Source: Mycolicibacterium sp. YH-1 (lineage in GTDB: Bacteria; Actinomycetota; Actinomycetes; Mycobacteriales; Mycobacteriaceae). From it: a DNA stretch of 64,000 nt. The notes beneath the pieces were generated by a model. That model saw only the letters and a program-made list of their open reading frames with translations, was not told where the DNA came from and did not search any database. Position 1 is the stretch's first letter, and every line of letters begins with the position of its first letter. Both the position numbers and the translations under genes were made by a program. Of the stretch, positions 34,539 through 44,032 are shown piece by piece. The stretch lies in assembly GCF_022557175.1 (NCBI RefSeq), contig NZ_CP092915.1:1922001-1986000 (forward strand), written 5' to 3'.

Positions 34539-35642
34539 ATGTCGAGGGTGGCCGCGGTGCGGACGGACTTCTACCAGGTGCCTCTGCCTGTGGTGCTGAC
34601 CGACGCCAAGCATGGCGAAATGTCCCATTTCGAGCTGGTGACTGTCCAAGTTGAGGATTCCGACGGCGCGACCGGACTGGGCTACACCTACGCGGTCAAC
34701 TCGGGTGCCGAGGCGTTCGCGGTATTGGTGGATCGCTATCTGGCGCCGGCCATCCTCGGTGCCGAGGTGGATCGCACCGAGCACATCTGGCAGCAGATGT
34801 GGTGGGCGGTCCATTATGCAGGTCGCGGTGGGCACGCCACCTCCGCAATCTCGGCGGTGGACATCGCGCTGTGGGATCTGCGAGCCCGTCGGGCGAAGCA
34901 GCCGTTGTGGCGGTTCCTTGGCGGTTATGACCCCAAGGTTCCGGTGTACGCAGGGGGCATCGATCTTGAGTTCTCGATCGAAGAGTTGCTCGCGCAAGCT
35001 GATCGTTTCCGAGAGGAAGGGTTTCGCGCGATCAAGATGAAAGTCGGACGGCGGTTCTGGCGCGAGGACGTCGAGCGGGTAGCGCGGATGCGCGAACACG
35101 TGGGCGATGATTTCCCACTGATGGTGGATGCCAACATGGGATGGACCGCCGACCACGCGATCAAAGTCGCCCGGGCGCTCAGCGAATTCGACCTGGTTTG
35201 GGTGGAAGAACCCACCATTCCCGACGATGTGGCCGGCCATGCCCGCGTCCTGCGGGACGGGGGAGTGGCTGTGGCGACCGGGGAGAACTTGCACACCCTC
35301 TACGAATTCGCGAGGGTGATGGGCGAAGAGGCGGTTAGCTTCCCTCAACCGGACATCTGCAATGTGGGTGGTGTCAGCGTGTTTCGTAAAGTCGCTACCC
35401 TCGCCGAGGCGCACAACCTACCAGTTTCGTCGCACGGCGCACACGATGTGACCGTGCACCTGATGGCCGCCGCGCCCAATCGCACCTTCATGGAGACTCA
35501 CGGTTTCGGGCTCGATCGTTTCTTGACCGAGTCGCTGAAGATCGTCGACGGTGCGGTGATTGCTCCTGAGCGACCTGGCCATGGGCTCACCTTCGACTTC
35601 GAAGCCCTGCGCCCCTACCGAATTGGAACCAGTAAGCCGTGA
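34539..35642 (+). CDS. Enolase-superfamily sugar-acid dehydratase (mandelate racemase-like)
   Basis: 367 residues. N-terminal capping domain, then the TIM barrel with the KxK motif (AIKMKVG), metal ligands in LMVDANMGW, WVEEPT and TGENLH, and a late His in SSHGAHD. The KxK plus His arrangement is the mandelate-racemase subgroup, whose members dehydrate hexonates to 2-keto-3-deoxy acids or racemise. First gene of the operon, directly behind the LacI operator. The stop overlaps the next start (GTGA). Exact sugar acid unknown. Confidence 0.88.
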   Translation: MSRVAAVRTDFYQVPLPVVLTDAKHGEMSHFELVTVQVEDSDGATGLGYTYAVNSGAEAFAVLVDRYLAPAILGAEVDRTEHIWQQMWWAVHYAGRGGHATSAISAVDIALWDLRARRAKQPLWRFLGGYDPKVPVYAGGIDLEFSIEELLAQADRFREEGFRAIKMKVGRRFWREDVERVARMREHVGDDFPLMVDANMGWTADHAIKVARALSEFDLVWVEEPTIPDDVAGHARVLRDGGVAVATGENLHTLYEFARVMGEEAVSFPQPDICNVGGVSVFRKVATLAEAHNLPVSSHGAHDVTVHLMAAAPNRTFMETHGFGLDRFLTESLKIVDGAVIAPERPGHGLTFDFEALRPYRIGTSKP

Positions 35643-36661
35643 ACGAGCAGAACGAGAACGCGCCCGTAGTGGTCACCGACAGCGATCACCCCAACCTCGA
35701 CCCCGAGCAGGACGTGCTGAGTTCAGCTGGTCTCGGTCTTCGCCGAGAACAGTGCCTCACGGCCGAGGACGTCATTGCCCGATGCCGTGGGGCTAAAGCT
35801 CTGATAAATCAGTACGCGCCGATCACGGCGGAGGTGCTAGACGCTCTGCCCGAGTTGCGCCTTGTCGTTCGTTACGGCGTCGGTGTGGAGACTGTCGACA
35901 TCGACGCGGCTACTCGCCGCGGTGTCTGGGTGGCCAATGTGCCTGACTACGGTACTGCCGAGGTTGCCGATCACACGATGGCGCTGGCGCTGGCTTTGCT
36001 TCGCGGCGTGACGAGTTACGACCGTTCGGTGCGGTCCGGCGGTTGGGACTACCAGGTCGCTCGGCCGCTCCGTCGTCTGAGTGCATTGACCTTCGGCGTC
36101 ATTGGGTGCGGCACGATCGGGCTGGCCGTGGCCGCTAGAGCCGCCGCGTTCGGAATGCGGGTGGTCGGCGCCGACGTCATTCCCGGCCGGAACCTCGCGG
36201 GATCACCCATCACCCAGGTCGATCTCGACGAACTGCTCGCGGTCAGCGACATCATCTCGGTGCATGCCACCATGGCGCGGGATGCCGCGCCGCTGATCGG
36301 CGCGCAGGCCATGGAGGCCATGCGTCCGTCGGCGATGTTGGTGAACACCGCCCGTGGAGGATTGATCGACACGGCCGCCCTGGTGGCGGCGCTCGACATG
36401 GGCCAGCTCGGTGGCGCTGCCCTCGATGTACTCGAGACCGAACCCGCGACTCCGAGCGTTCGCGATGCGCTGGCCCGACACCCGCGCGTGGTGCTCTCGC
36501 CGCATGCCGCGTGGTACTCCGAGGAGTCATACGTGCAGCTCAAGAGCGAGGTCGCCCGCGAGGCAGTCCGAGTGCTTGCAGGCCAGCCCCCACGCTGCCC
36601 GGTGAACCAACCCAAGCTTGACCGTAGGGCCGAGGCCACTTCGACGGAAGTGCACCGTTGA
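35639..36661 (+). CDS. D-2-hydroxyacid dehydrogenase, first copy
   Basis: 340 residues, NAD(P)-dependent. Rossmann motif GVIGCGTIGLAVAARA with AD at the end of the strand, catalytic Arg in VNTARGG, Glu in LDVLETEPA, and His in SPHAAW. Family members interconvert 2-keto and 2-hydroxy acids (ketogluconate reductase, phosphoglycerate or formate dehydrogenase). Coupled to genes on both sides by 4-bp overlaps. In this operon a 2-keto-sugar acid is the likely substrate. Confidence 0.88.
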   Translation: MNEQNENAPVVVTDSDHPNLDPEQDVLSSAGLGLRREQCLTAEDVIARCRGAKALINQYAPITAEVLDALPELRLVVRYGVGVETVDIDAATRRGVWVANVPDYGTAEVADHTMALALALLRGVTSYDRSVRSGGWDYQVARPLRRLSALTFGVIGCGTIGLAVAARAAAFGMRVVGADVIPGRNLAGSPITQVDLDELLAVSDIISVHATMARDAAPLIGAQAMEAMRPSAMLVNTARGGLIDTAALVAALDMGQLGGAALDVLETEPATPSVRDALARHPRVVLSPHAAWYSEESYVQLKSEVAREAVRVLAGQPPRCPVNQPKLDRRAEATSTEVHR

Positions 36662-37629
36662 GGGCGCTGACGTGGGCGGGCGGCACCGACGTCATCGTCA
36701 CCGACGTCCCTGAACCGGTGCCGGGGACAGGCCAGGTGCTTGTCGAAGTCGCTTACGCCGGACTGTGCGGGACGGACCTGCACATCTGTAGTGGTGAGCA
36801 TCCTCGAGCCAGGCCTGGGCAGATCATTGGGCACGAGATTGTTGGCACAGTGGCCCAATCGGCCGAGGGGATCGCCGCGGGCACCGCGGTGGTAGTCGAT
36901 CCGCTAGTCGCCTGCGGAGCCTGTCCGACGTGCTTGGCTGACCGCCCGCAGACCTGTGAGCGACTGCGGCTCATCGGGATTGACTTCCCCGGAGGAGCCG
37001 CGAGCCATGTCGCTGTCGATGCCGATCGGCTGATCCCAGTGCGTGGCCAGGCCAATCTACGGAACCTCGCCTTCGCTGAGCCTCTGGCCGTCGCGGTGCG
37101 CGCCGTGCGGCGCTCCGGGCTGCAAGACGGGCAGAACGTCTTGGTCGTCGGCGGGGGTCCCATCGGCGTCGCAATTGCAGCGTATGCGCGCAACCGCGGC
37201 GCCGGGCGGGTCGTGCTCGCTGAGCCTTCCCCAGTTCGCCGCGAGTTCGCCGCGGCACTCGGCATCACCACAGTCGTCGACGCGACCGGCCTCCGAGCCG
37301 AGGTTGTCTTCGATGCCGCCGCACATTCGGTAGTGGCTGATTTGATCACCGACGTGACAGCCCCTGGTGGTACCGCGGTCATCGTGGGGGTTTACGGTTC
37401 CCCACAGCCATTTAACCTGCAGGCGGTCACCTTCAACGAGCTGTCTGTGGTGGGGACCCGGGTTTACTCCCGGCGCGATATCGCCGAAGCGACCGAGCTG
37501 ATCTCTTCTGGGCGTTTCGACCCCGAACCGTTCTTGACCCGCACGGTCGAACTGGAAGAGGCCCCAGAGGCGATCGTCGAGTTGCGCCGCGGCGTCGGGG
37601 TTAAGGTGCTCGTTCGGAGTTCGCAGTGA
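36658..37629 (+). CDS. Zinc-dependent medium-chain alcohol dehydrogenase, first copy
   Basis: 323 residues. Catalytic zinc ligands in AGLCGTDLH and GHEIVG, structural zinc cysteines in CGACPTCLADRPQTC, NAD fold VLVVGGGPIGVAIAAYA. Threonine/sorbitol dehydrogenase-like. Start TTG at 36658 overlapping the previous stop (TTGA); no better start exists. Probably oxidises a secondary hydroxyl of the sugar acid (for example C5 of an idonate-type compound). Confidence 0.85.
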   Translation: MRALTWAGGTDVIVTDVPEPVPGTGQVLVEVAYAGLCGTDLHICSGEHPRARPGQIIGHEIVGTVAQSAEGIAAGTAVVVDPLVACGACPTCLADRPQTCERLRLIGIDFPGGAASHVAVDADRLIPVRGQANLRNLAFAEPLAVAVRAVRRSGLQDGQNVLVVGGGPIGVAIAAYARNRGAGRVVLAEPSPVRREFAAALGITTVVDATGLRAEVVFDAAAHSVVADLITDVTAPGGTAVIVGVYGSPQPFNLQAVTFNELSVVGTRVYSRRDIAEATELISSGRFDPEPFLTRTVELEEAPEAIVELRRGVGVKVLVRSSQ

Positions 37630-37660
37630 GTACCGCATCGAGCGCGCCGAGCGTAATCCT

Positions 37661-38728
37661 ATGAGGGCGCTTCGCAAGACCGCCGGGGGTGCCGGCAACC
37701 TCGTGCTCGAGTGGGTACCGCGGCCCCGCCCGCGGCCGGGTTGGGTCGTCCTGGACGTCCGGTTGGCGGGAATCTGCGGCACCGACCTGCACATCGTGGC
37801 GGACGAGTTCCCGAACTGGCCACCGGTCACGCTAGGCCACGAATTCATCGGAACGATCAACTCGCTCGGCGAGGGGGTCACAGGGTGGGCGGTCGGCCAG
37901 CGAGTGGTGTGCGAGCCGCACGCCCTTGCATGCCGACGGTGCCATCTGTGCCGACGCGGGCTCGCGCACCTGTGTTCGGAGAAGCGGTCCCCGGGGTGGG
38001 GCATTGACGGCGGTTTCGCCGAGCAGGTCTTGGTCCCGGCCGACTTGCTGCATTCCGTGCCAGAGGGTGTGGACGACGTCGCGGCGGCGTTGGTCGAGCC
38101 ATTGTCGATTGTGGTCACCGCGTTCGAGCGCACACCCGTACCTCTGGGAGGAAGCGTATTGGTGCTCGGGCCCGGCCCGATCGGCATCTTATCCGCACTA
38201 GTGGCCCTGGCCGCTGGCGCCGGTCAGGCAGCACTCGTGGGTCGCCCTTCGTCGGCTGGTCGCCTCGCATTCGCCGCAGAGCTGGGTATCGAGGTGTGGG
38301 ACTCCAGTGGATGCGACGTGCCGGAGGCCGCCTACGCCTGGACCTGTGGGCGCGGAGTGGATCTGGTGGTGGAGACCTCCGGCGGCGCCATCGCCGAGGG
38401 CATCGGCGCACTGCGCCGTCAGGGTCGGATGTGCGTGCTCGGTATTCCTGGGGCAGACGTGATCCCTGTTCCGTGGGGCCTTGCGATGAACCGTGCCGCG
38501 GACATCGCGTTCTCCCTGTCGTCGTCGTACTCCAGCTGGGACGCCGCCCTTGCCATGTTGGCGCGAGGTGCGATCGACCCGCGCCCGTTGGCGAGTGTGT
38601 TCGACCTGGCCGACTGGGAACAAGCCTTCGCCGCGACGCGTGAGCGCGCAGTGGTCAAGGCATTACTGAACCCGGTCGCTTCGCAGAACGCGATACCGAC
38701 AACCAGTTCCACGGAGGCTACTCAATGA
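37661..38728 (+). CDS. Zinc-dependent medium-chain alcohol dehydrogenase, second copy
   Basis: 355 residues, distinct from its neighbour. Zinc sites AGICGTDLH, GHEFIG and CRRCHLCRRGLAHLC; cofactor motif VLVLGPGPIGILSALVALA. ATG at 37661. The C-terminus overlaps the aldolase gene as ATGA. Two different dehydrogenases in a row suggest an oxidation-reduction (epimerising) pair acting on one sugar carbon. Confidence 0.87.
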   Translation: MRALRKTAGGAGNLVLEWVPRPRPRPGWVVLDVRLAGICGTDLHIVADEFPNWPPVTLGHEFIGTINSLGEGVTGWAVGQRVVCEPHALACRRCHLCRRGLAHLCSEKRSPGWGIDGGFAEQVLVPADLLHSVPEGVDDVAAALVEPLSIVVTAFERTPVPLGGSVLVLGPGPIGILSALVALAAGAGQAALVGRPSSAGRLAFAAELGIEVWDSSGCDVPEAAYAWTCGRGVDLVVETSGGAIAEGIGALRRQGRMCVLGIPGADVIPVPWGLAMNRAADIAFSLSSSYSSWDAALAMLARGAIDPRPLASVFDLADWEQAFAATRERAVVKALLNPVASQNAIPTTSSTEATQ

Positions 38729-39393
38729 CCACCACCCCCCTAACCGACCCGGCTCCTGGCGGTTTGAGCATTGCGCTCGCTGGGGTCCCGGTAGTGGCGA
38801 TTCTGCGTGCGAGTTCTGGTGAGCGACTGCCTGAAGTCTGCAAGGTGTTGTATGCCAGCGGGGTCCGGGTTCTCGAGTTCACCCTGACGACAGACAGCGC
38901 ACTTGGGGCACTGACGCGCACCCGAGACCTGCTTCCTGCCGACGCCGTGCTCGGCGTGGGCAGTGTCCGCACGAACGAACAGGTGGCGGTCTGCGCCGAC
39001 GCAGGCGCCGAATTCCTGGTCAGCCCAGTGAACACCCCCGCCTTGGTCGAGGAGGCGCGACGTCGCCAGCTACCGTATCTCGCCGGCGCACTGAGCCCCA
39101 GCGAGATCCACTCCGCGTGGGCCGACGGAGCTGCCGCTGTGAAGTTGTTCCCGGCCGGCCCGGTGGGCGGCCCGGCGTACCTGCGGGCGGTTCGCGGACC
39201 TTTGCCGAACATTCCACTTGTGCCAACCGGCGGAATCGATATCGAGGAGGTCGGCACATACCTGATGGCCGGCGCCACTGCCGTCGGTCTGGGTGGCGCG
39301 CTCCAAGGTGATGCCGCCAACCCTGGCGGCGACCTCGACGCACTCGCCGAGCGAGCGCGTCGGGCGGTGGCTTCAGCACAGGTGGGGTCGTGA
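38725..39393 (+). CDS. KDPG/KHG-type aldolase
   Basis: 222 residues. Class I aldolase fold: VVAILRA at the start, the base in RVLEFTLTT, phosphate-binding region GVGSV, the Schiff-base lysine in AAVKLFPAG, and PTGGI. It splits 2-keto-3-deoxy-6-phospho sugar acids to pyruvate and glyceraldehyde 3-phosphate. Overlaps the kinase gene by GTGA, which gives the consecutive phosphorylation-cleavage steps. Confidence 0.9.
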   Translation: MTTTPLTDPAPGGLSIALAGVPVVAILRASSGERLPEVCKVLYASGVRVLEFTLTTDSALGALTRTRDLLPADAVLGVGSVRTNEQVAVCADAGAEFLVSPVNTPALVEEARRRQLPYLAGALSPSEIHSAWADGAAAVKLFPAGPVGGPAYLRAVRGPLPNIPLVPTGGIDIEEVGTYLMAGATAVGLGGALQGDAANPGGDLDALAERARRAVASAQVGS

Positions 39394-40337
39394 CCGGGCT
39401 CGTCACGCTCGGCGAAATGCTGGGTCTGCTCAGTTCCCCGGGAATAGGTCTGCTGCGGCACGCGTCGACGCTCAACCTGAGCGTCGGCGGCGCCGAGTCC
39501 AACGTCGCTATCGGTGTGGCTCGCCTCGGAGGTGACGCATGCTGGATCGGGCGGGTCGGCGATGACCCCATTGGGGACCTCGTTGTCAGTCGGCTCGCTG
39601 GTGAGCGGGTGGATGTGAGTCACGTCGTGCGTGACCCGATGACTCCAACTGCCTTGATGATCAAGGAGACTCGCACACCGAGTGTTTCGCGGGTGTGTTA
39701 CTACCGCCTAGACGGGCCCGGTACCCGGCTGAGCCCAGATGATCTGCCATCCGAGCGGATCGCTCACGCTGCCGTCCTGCACGTGACTGGTATCACCCCG
39801 GCGCTGGGCCGCAGCGCCGAGGATACGGTCCGCGCTGCAGTGGACATTGCGCAAGCAGCCGGGGTAGCGGTCAGCTTCGATGTGAACTACAGATCCGGGC
39901 TCTGGCGCCCCGACGAGGCCCGACCGGTTCTGCGCGACCTGCTCGCCCGCGCTGACGTCTTCTTCGCGGGTGATGATGAGGCCGAGATGCTCGGCGTCAC
40001 AGGGACTCCGGAGCAGCAGGCGCGCGCGATCGCCGAACTCGGTCCAGGTGAATCCGTCATCAAACTGGGAGCACGCGGTGCTGTCGCTGCATTCGGCGAC
40101 GAGGTCACGACCCTAGCCGCCTGCTCCGTGCAGGCAGTGGATCCAGTCGGAGCCGGGGACGCCTTTGTCGCGGGCTACCTCGCGGAGCGTATGCGCGGCT
40201 CCCCGCCCGGTGCCGCACTCGGTACTGCAATCCGCTGCGGGGCGTTCGCGGTGCAGACCCCCGGGGACTGGGAGGGCTCTCCTACTCGAACCGAACTCGC
40301 CCACCTCGACGCCGCCCCGGGCACCGTGCTCCGCTGA
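39390..40337 (+). CDS. PfkB-family sugar kinase, predicted 2-keto-3-deoxy sugar-acid kinase
   Basis: 315 residues, ribokinase fold. N-terminal GGAESNVAIGVARLGG and C-terminal DPVGAGDAFVAGY with the catalytic Asp. Phosphorylates the keto-deoxy acid made by the dehydratase so that the adjacent aldolase can cleave it. The overlap with the aldolase and the operon content are the main reasons for choosing KDG kinase over other PfkB activities. Confidence 0.87.
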   Translation: MTGLVTLGEMLGLLSSPGIGLLRHASTLNLSVGGAESNVAIGVARLGGDACWIGRVGDDPIGDLVVSRLAGERVDVSHVVRDPMTPTALMIKETRTPSVSRVCYYRLDGPGTRLSPDDLPSERIAHAAVLHVTGITPALGRSAEDTVRAAVDIAQAAGVAVSFDVNYRSGLWRPDEARPVLRDLLARADVFFAGDDEAEMLGVTGTPEQQARAIAELGPGESVIKLGARGAVAAFGDEVTTLAACSVQAVDPVGAGDAFVAGYLAERMRGSPPGAALGTAIRCGAFAVQTPGDWEGSPTRTELAHLDAAPGTVLR

Positions 40338-40412
40338 CCGGGCGCTCCTATCTGCGGCACACCGTGTCCGCGCTCCAATCTTCCAACGATCACAAGAAAG
40401 TGGGCCTCAACG

Positions 40413-41765
40413 ATGAGCCAGCCAGCCAACCTCGCAGCGACGACAAGACCCCGAAAGAGCAGTGAATCGCTCAAGGTGGGCCTTGCTGGACTGACGGGTT
40501 CGATCGTGGAGTACTACGACTACTTCCTGTATGCGATTGCAGCACCGTTGGTGTTCAGCAAGATCATGTTTGCCTCCCACGACCAAACTGTGGGGACCCT
40601 CCTGGCCTTTGCGACGTTTGCAACCGGCTACCTGGCACGCCCCTTCGGCGGGATCTTCTTCGGAATCCTCGGGGACAAGTTGGGCAGGAAGCGTGTTCTG
40701 ACCATCACCATCTTCGTCATGGGTCTGTCGACGATCGGCATTGGGCTGATCCCTGCCTATGCCAGCATCGGAATCTTTGCGCCCGCGTTGCTGGTGTTCT
40801 TTCGCATCATCCAAGGCGCGGCAGCCGGCGCGGAGTTCAGCGGCGCGTCGATACTGTCGATGGAATCAGCACGTCCCGAGCGTCGCGGTCTCCAGGGCTC
40901 CTGGCCCGCATCGGGGGTCTTCATTGGCATTGCGCTTGCAGCCGGCATATTCGCACTGTTCAACGGCCTGCTCGACGAGGAACAGTTCCTGTCATGGGGT
41001 TGGCGAGTCCCGTTTCTCTTGAGCGCAGTCGCCGTCATCGTCGCTATGGTAGTCCGCAGCAAGATCGTCGACAGCGATGTGTATCTCGAGGCAAAGGCGA
41101 GCGGAGCCGTGTCGAAGACGCCGCTGCGTCACGTGTTCAAGCACGAGAAGAAGGCAGTGTTCACCGTCATGGGCGCCCAACTCGCTCAGCAGATCAACTC
41201 CTATGTGTATCTGACCTTCGCGACGACCTACATCGTCGGCACGCTCAAGATGAGTAGCACCCTCGGACCACTTGGCATCGGCCTAGGATGCATCGCCACG
41301 GCGATCACCGTTCCGATGTTCGGGTGGCTGTCAGACAAGTACGGCCGCAAGCCAGTTCTCCTGTTCGGTGCGATATCCGCTGCGTCCTTTGCCTTCCCGT
41401 TCTTCTGGCTGTTGAACACCCAGTCGAATGCGGCGGTCATTCTCGCTCTGGTCATCGGACTTGGGGTCGGCAACGCGGCGCTCATCGCACCTCAGGGGGC
41501 CTTCTTCAGTGAGTTATTCAGCGTACGAGGACGGTTCGCTGGCTTCTCGGCCAGCCGCGAGCTGGCGTCGTCGCTCCTCGGAGGTCCATTCCCCGTCATC
41601 GCGGTGGCCCTGTCCACCGCAGCGGGTAGCTACTGGCCGGTTGCGGCGATCGCCATCTTCGTGTGCTGCGTCGGTATTCTGGCCTTCTCCCTCAGCCCAG
41701 AGACGCGACCGAGAACGGATCGCCCTCAGCCAGCGACCAAGCACGAGATGGAGGCGCCCGCATGA
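40413..41765 (+). CDS. MFS transporter, metabolite:proton symporter type
   Basis: 450 residues, 12 helices. Shows the MHS-family start GSIVEYYDYFLYAIAAPLVF and the loop motifs FGILGDKLGRKRVL and WLSDKYGRKPVLL. Members import organic acids with protons. Most likely brings in the sugar acid degraded by this operon. 75 bp after the kinase gene; its stop overlaps the next start as ATGA. Confidence 0.9.
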   Translation: MSQPANLAATTRPRKSSESLKVGLAGLTGSIVEYYDYFLYAIAAPLVFSKIMFASHDQTVGTLLAFATFATGYLARPFGGIFFGILGDKLGRKRVLTITIFVMGLSTIGIGLIPAYASIGIFAPALLVFFRIIQGAAAGAEFSGASILSMESARPERRGLQGSWPASGVFIGIALAAGIFALFNGLLDEEQFLSWGWRVPFLLSAVAVIVAMVVRSKIVDSDVYLEAKASGAVSKTPLRHVFKHEKKAVFTVMGAQLAQQINSYVYLTFATTYIVGTLKMSSTLGPLGIGLGCIATAITVPMFGWLSDKYGRKPVLLFGAISAASFAFPFFWLLNTQSNAAVILALVIGLGVGNAALIAPQGAFFSELFSVRGRFAGFSASRELASSLLGGPFPVIAVALSTAAGSYWPVAAIAIFVCCVGILAFSLSPETRPRTDRPQPATKHEMEAPA

Positions 41766-42784
41766 ATCTGCCTGCCGACCTATCAGCGTGGGTGACTTCA
41801 CGTTCGCCCGAGACAAGAATGGAAGCAGTGATGGGGCAGCCTGAGCACTTTCCCCCCGAGAGCATGAGACCACCAGCCGGCCCCGTCGCGGTGATACCTC
41901 ACGGCCGAAGTGCTGAACTGGGCCTACGCCCCGCCGATGTCACCGAAAACCTGTCCAGTGCAACAGGACTGGTTTGGAGAGAAGGGCCGCCCGACCAACT
42001 CGGGAGGACGCTCGATGCATATCCCAACATCCGTTGGGTGCAACTTCCGATGTCCGGCGTAGACAGCTACCAGAAGGTGCTGCGGTACCACGGGCCGAAG
42101 GGTGTGCTCTTCACGAGCGCTAAGGGAAGCTTTGCCCAGCCGGTTGCCGAGCATGCGCTGATGTTGGTGCTCGCTCTGCTTCGCTTTCTGCCGGAACGCA
42201 TCCGCACCACCACTTGGGGACCGCCGAAGGGGCGAACGCTATACGGCGCCAACATCGTCATCGTCGGTGCCGGCGGCATCGCAGTGGCATTGACGAGGCT
42301 GCTAGCCCCATTCTCGGTACAGATCGTCTCGGTGCGGCGCAAAGCGACACCCATGGAGGGCGCGACGGCCACAGTTACTGTCGAGGACCTTTCGCGGGTG
42401 CTTCCCGACGCTGATGTCGTCATCGTTGCCGCCGCACTCACGGAGCAGACGCGTCATCTCTTCGCAGCACAGGCGTTCGCTGCCATGAAGAACACGGCGA
42501 TTTTCGTCAACGTCGGGCGCGGGGAACTCGTCAACACACCGGATCTCATAAGTGCCCTCGAATCCGGTCGTATCGCTGCAGCGGGCCTCGACGTGACCGA
42601 ACCAGAGCCACTGCCGAGCGACAGCCCCCTATGGAGAAACGATCGCTGCATCATCACGCCTCACTCCGGCGACCCGGCCGAACTGGTTGCGCCGCTGCTC
42701 GCCGAACGCATCCTGCGCAATGTCGAAGCGCTGCACAGCGGTAAGGAAATGATTGGCGTCGTCGACACCGACGCAGGTTACTAA
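41762..42784 (+). CDS. D-2-hydroxyacid dehydrogenase, second copy
   Basis: 340 residues. Rossmann motif IVGAGGIAVALTRLL, catalytic Arg in VNVGRGELV, His in ITPHSGD. More like the glyoxylate/hydroxypyruvate reductase-type branch than the first copy. The ATG at 41762 is coupled to the transporter; a start at about 41819 (MEAVMGQ) would shorten it by 19 residues and is also plausible. Confidence 0.85.
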   Translation: MNLPADLSAWVTSRSPETRMEAVMGQPEHFPPESMRPPAGPVAVIPHGRSAELGLRPADVTENLSSATGLVWREGPPDQLGRTLDAYPNIRWVQLPMSGVDSYQKVLRYHGPKGVLFTSAKGSFAQPVAEHALMLVLALLRFLPERIRTTTWGPPKGRTLYGANIVIVGAGGIAVALTRLLAPFSVQIVSVRRKATPMEGATATVTVEDLSRVLPDADVVIVAAALTEQTRHLFAAQAFAAMKNTAIFVNVGRGELVNTPDLISALESGRIAAAGLDVTEPEPLPSDSPLWRNDRCIITPHSGDPAELVAPLLAERILRNVEALHSGKEMIGVVDTDAGY

Positions 42785-42829
42785 TGCTCGCGACGATCGC
42801 CGAGCCTCGAAGAGAAGGATGACCAACGC

Positions 42830-44032
42830 ATGAAGATTGTCCAGGTAGAAACGATCCGGCCGCGGATCCAGTCCAATCTCGTGTTCGTGCAACTTCGGAC
42901 CGACGACGGGCTCACGGGCCTGGGAGAGGCGTTCTTCGGCCCCAAGGCCGTTGAGGCCTACATCCACGAAAGCGCGGCGCCGATCCTGTTCTCCATGGAT
43001 TCCGCAGATCCCGAACGCGTAATGATGGCATTGAAACCGTATGTGGGTTTTCAAGGTTCAGGAGCCGAGACCCGAGGTAACGCGGCGATCGACGTAGCAC
43101 TCTGGGATATCCGTGGAAAATCCACCGGGCAATCCCTCAGCCAACTGTTCGGCGGTCCAGTCCGCGACAGCATCCGCTGTTACAACACCTGCGGCGGCAC
43201 CCAGTATATGAGCACACTGACCGAGATGTCATCCAAGAACTGGGGACTTCCCGCCGACGGGGCTACAACCAACGATCTGGAAGATCTCGACGCGTTCCTG
43301 AATCGGCCGGGACAGTTAGCTAAAGATCTTGTGGCAGAGGGCTTCACCGGTATGAAAGTGTGGCCGTTCGATCCAGCCGCCGAGGCATCAGGCGGCAACG
43401 ACATCAGCGCGGCCGAACTCAAGGCGGGTGTCAAGGTCTTCTCAGAAATCCGCTCGGCAGTCGGCGACAAGATCGACATCATGTTGGAGTTGCACGGTCT
43501 GTGGCGCCGACCCGCCGTAACCCGAATTCTCAAGGAAGTTGCGGAGTTCAAGCCGTTCTGGATTGAGGACCCACTGCGACCGGATGCGATAGATGCCCTT
43601 GTGCGGCTTCGAGACTCGACGGACATTCCGATTGCGATCGGCGAGACTTCGGTCGGTCGCCGAGGATTCCTGCCCCTACTCTCCTCGGGGGTTGCTGACT
43701 ACGCGACCGTCGACATCCAATGGACCGGCGGGATCGGAGAAGCTCGGAGGGTGGCCGCTTTAGCCGATACCTTCGCCGTCCCCCTCGCTCCCCACGACTG
43801 CACTGGCCCTGTGTCACTGGCTGCATCCGCTCACCTGGCGATGAGCGAGCCAAACGGATTCATCCAAGAAGTATCCCGCGCCTACCTGCGCACGTGGTAT
43901 CCGGAGCTGGTAACCGGATTGCCGAAGGTGAGCAACGGAATCCTGCATGCCCCGGTAGGGCCAGGACATGGTGTTTCACTGCGGGATGACATCGATCGAG
44001 TCGGCGTCGAGCGGATACTGGCGACCGGTTGA
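42830..44032 (+). CDS. Enolase-superfamily dehydratase, galactonate/mannonate-dehydratase-like
   Basis: 400 residues. N-terminal capping domain, then barrel with GMKVWPFDP, metal ligands in IMLELHGLW, WIEDPL and AIGETSVG, and the C-terminal APHDCTGP. The His after the second metal strand (ELHG) and the tail His are typical of the mannonate/galactonate dehydratase subgroup, different from the KxK enzyme at 34539. ATG at 42830 behind agaaggatg. Last gene of the set. Two unlike dehydratases suggest two entry sugar acids. Confidence 0.88.
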   Translation: MKIVQVETIRPRIQSNLVFVQLRTDDGLTGLGEAFFGPKAVEAYIHESAAPILFSMDSADPERVMMALKPYVGFQGSGAETRGNAAIDVALWDIRGKSTGQSLSQLFGGPVRDSIRCYNTCGGTQYMSTLTEMSSKNWGLPADGATTNDLEDLDAFLNRPGQLAKDLVAEGFTGMKVWPFDPAAEASGGNDISAAELKAGVKVFSEIRSAVGDKIDIMLELHGLWRRPAVTRILKEVAEFKPFWIEDPLRPDAIDALVRLRDSTDIPIAIGETSVGRRGFLPLLSSGVADYATVDIQWTGGIGEARRVAALADTFAVPLAPHDCTGPVSLAASAHLAMSEPNGFIQEVSRAYLRTWYPELVTGLPKVSNGILHAPVGPGHGVSLRDDIDRVGVERILATG

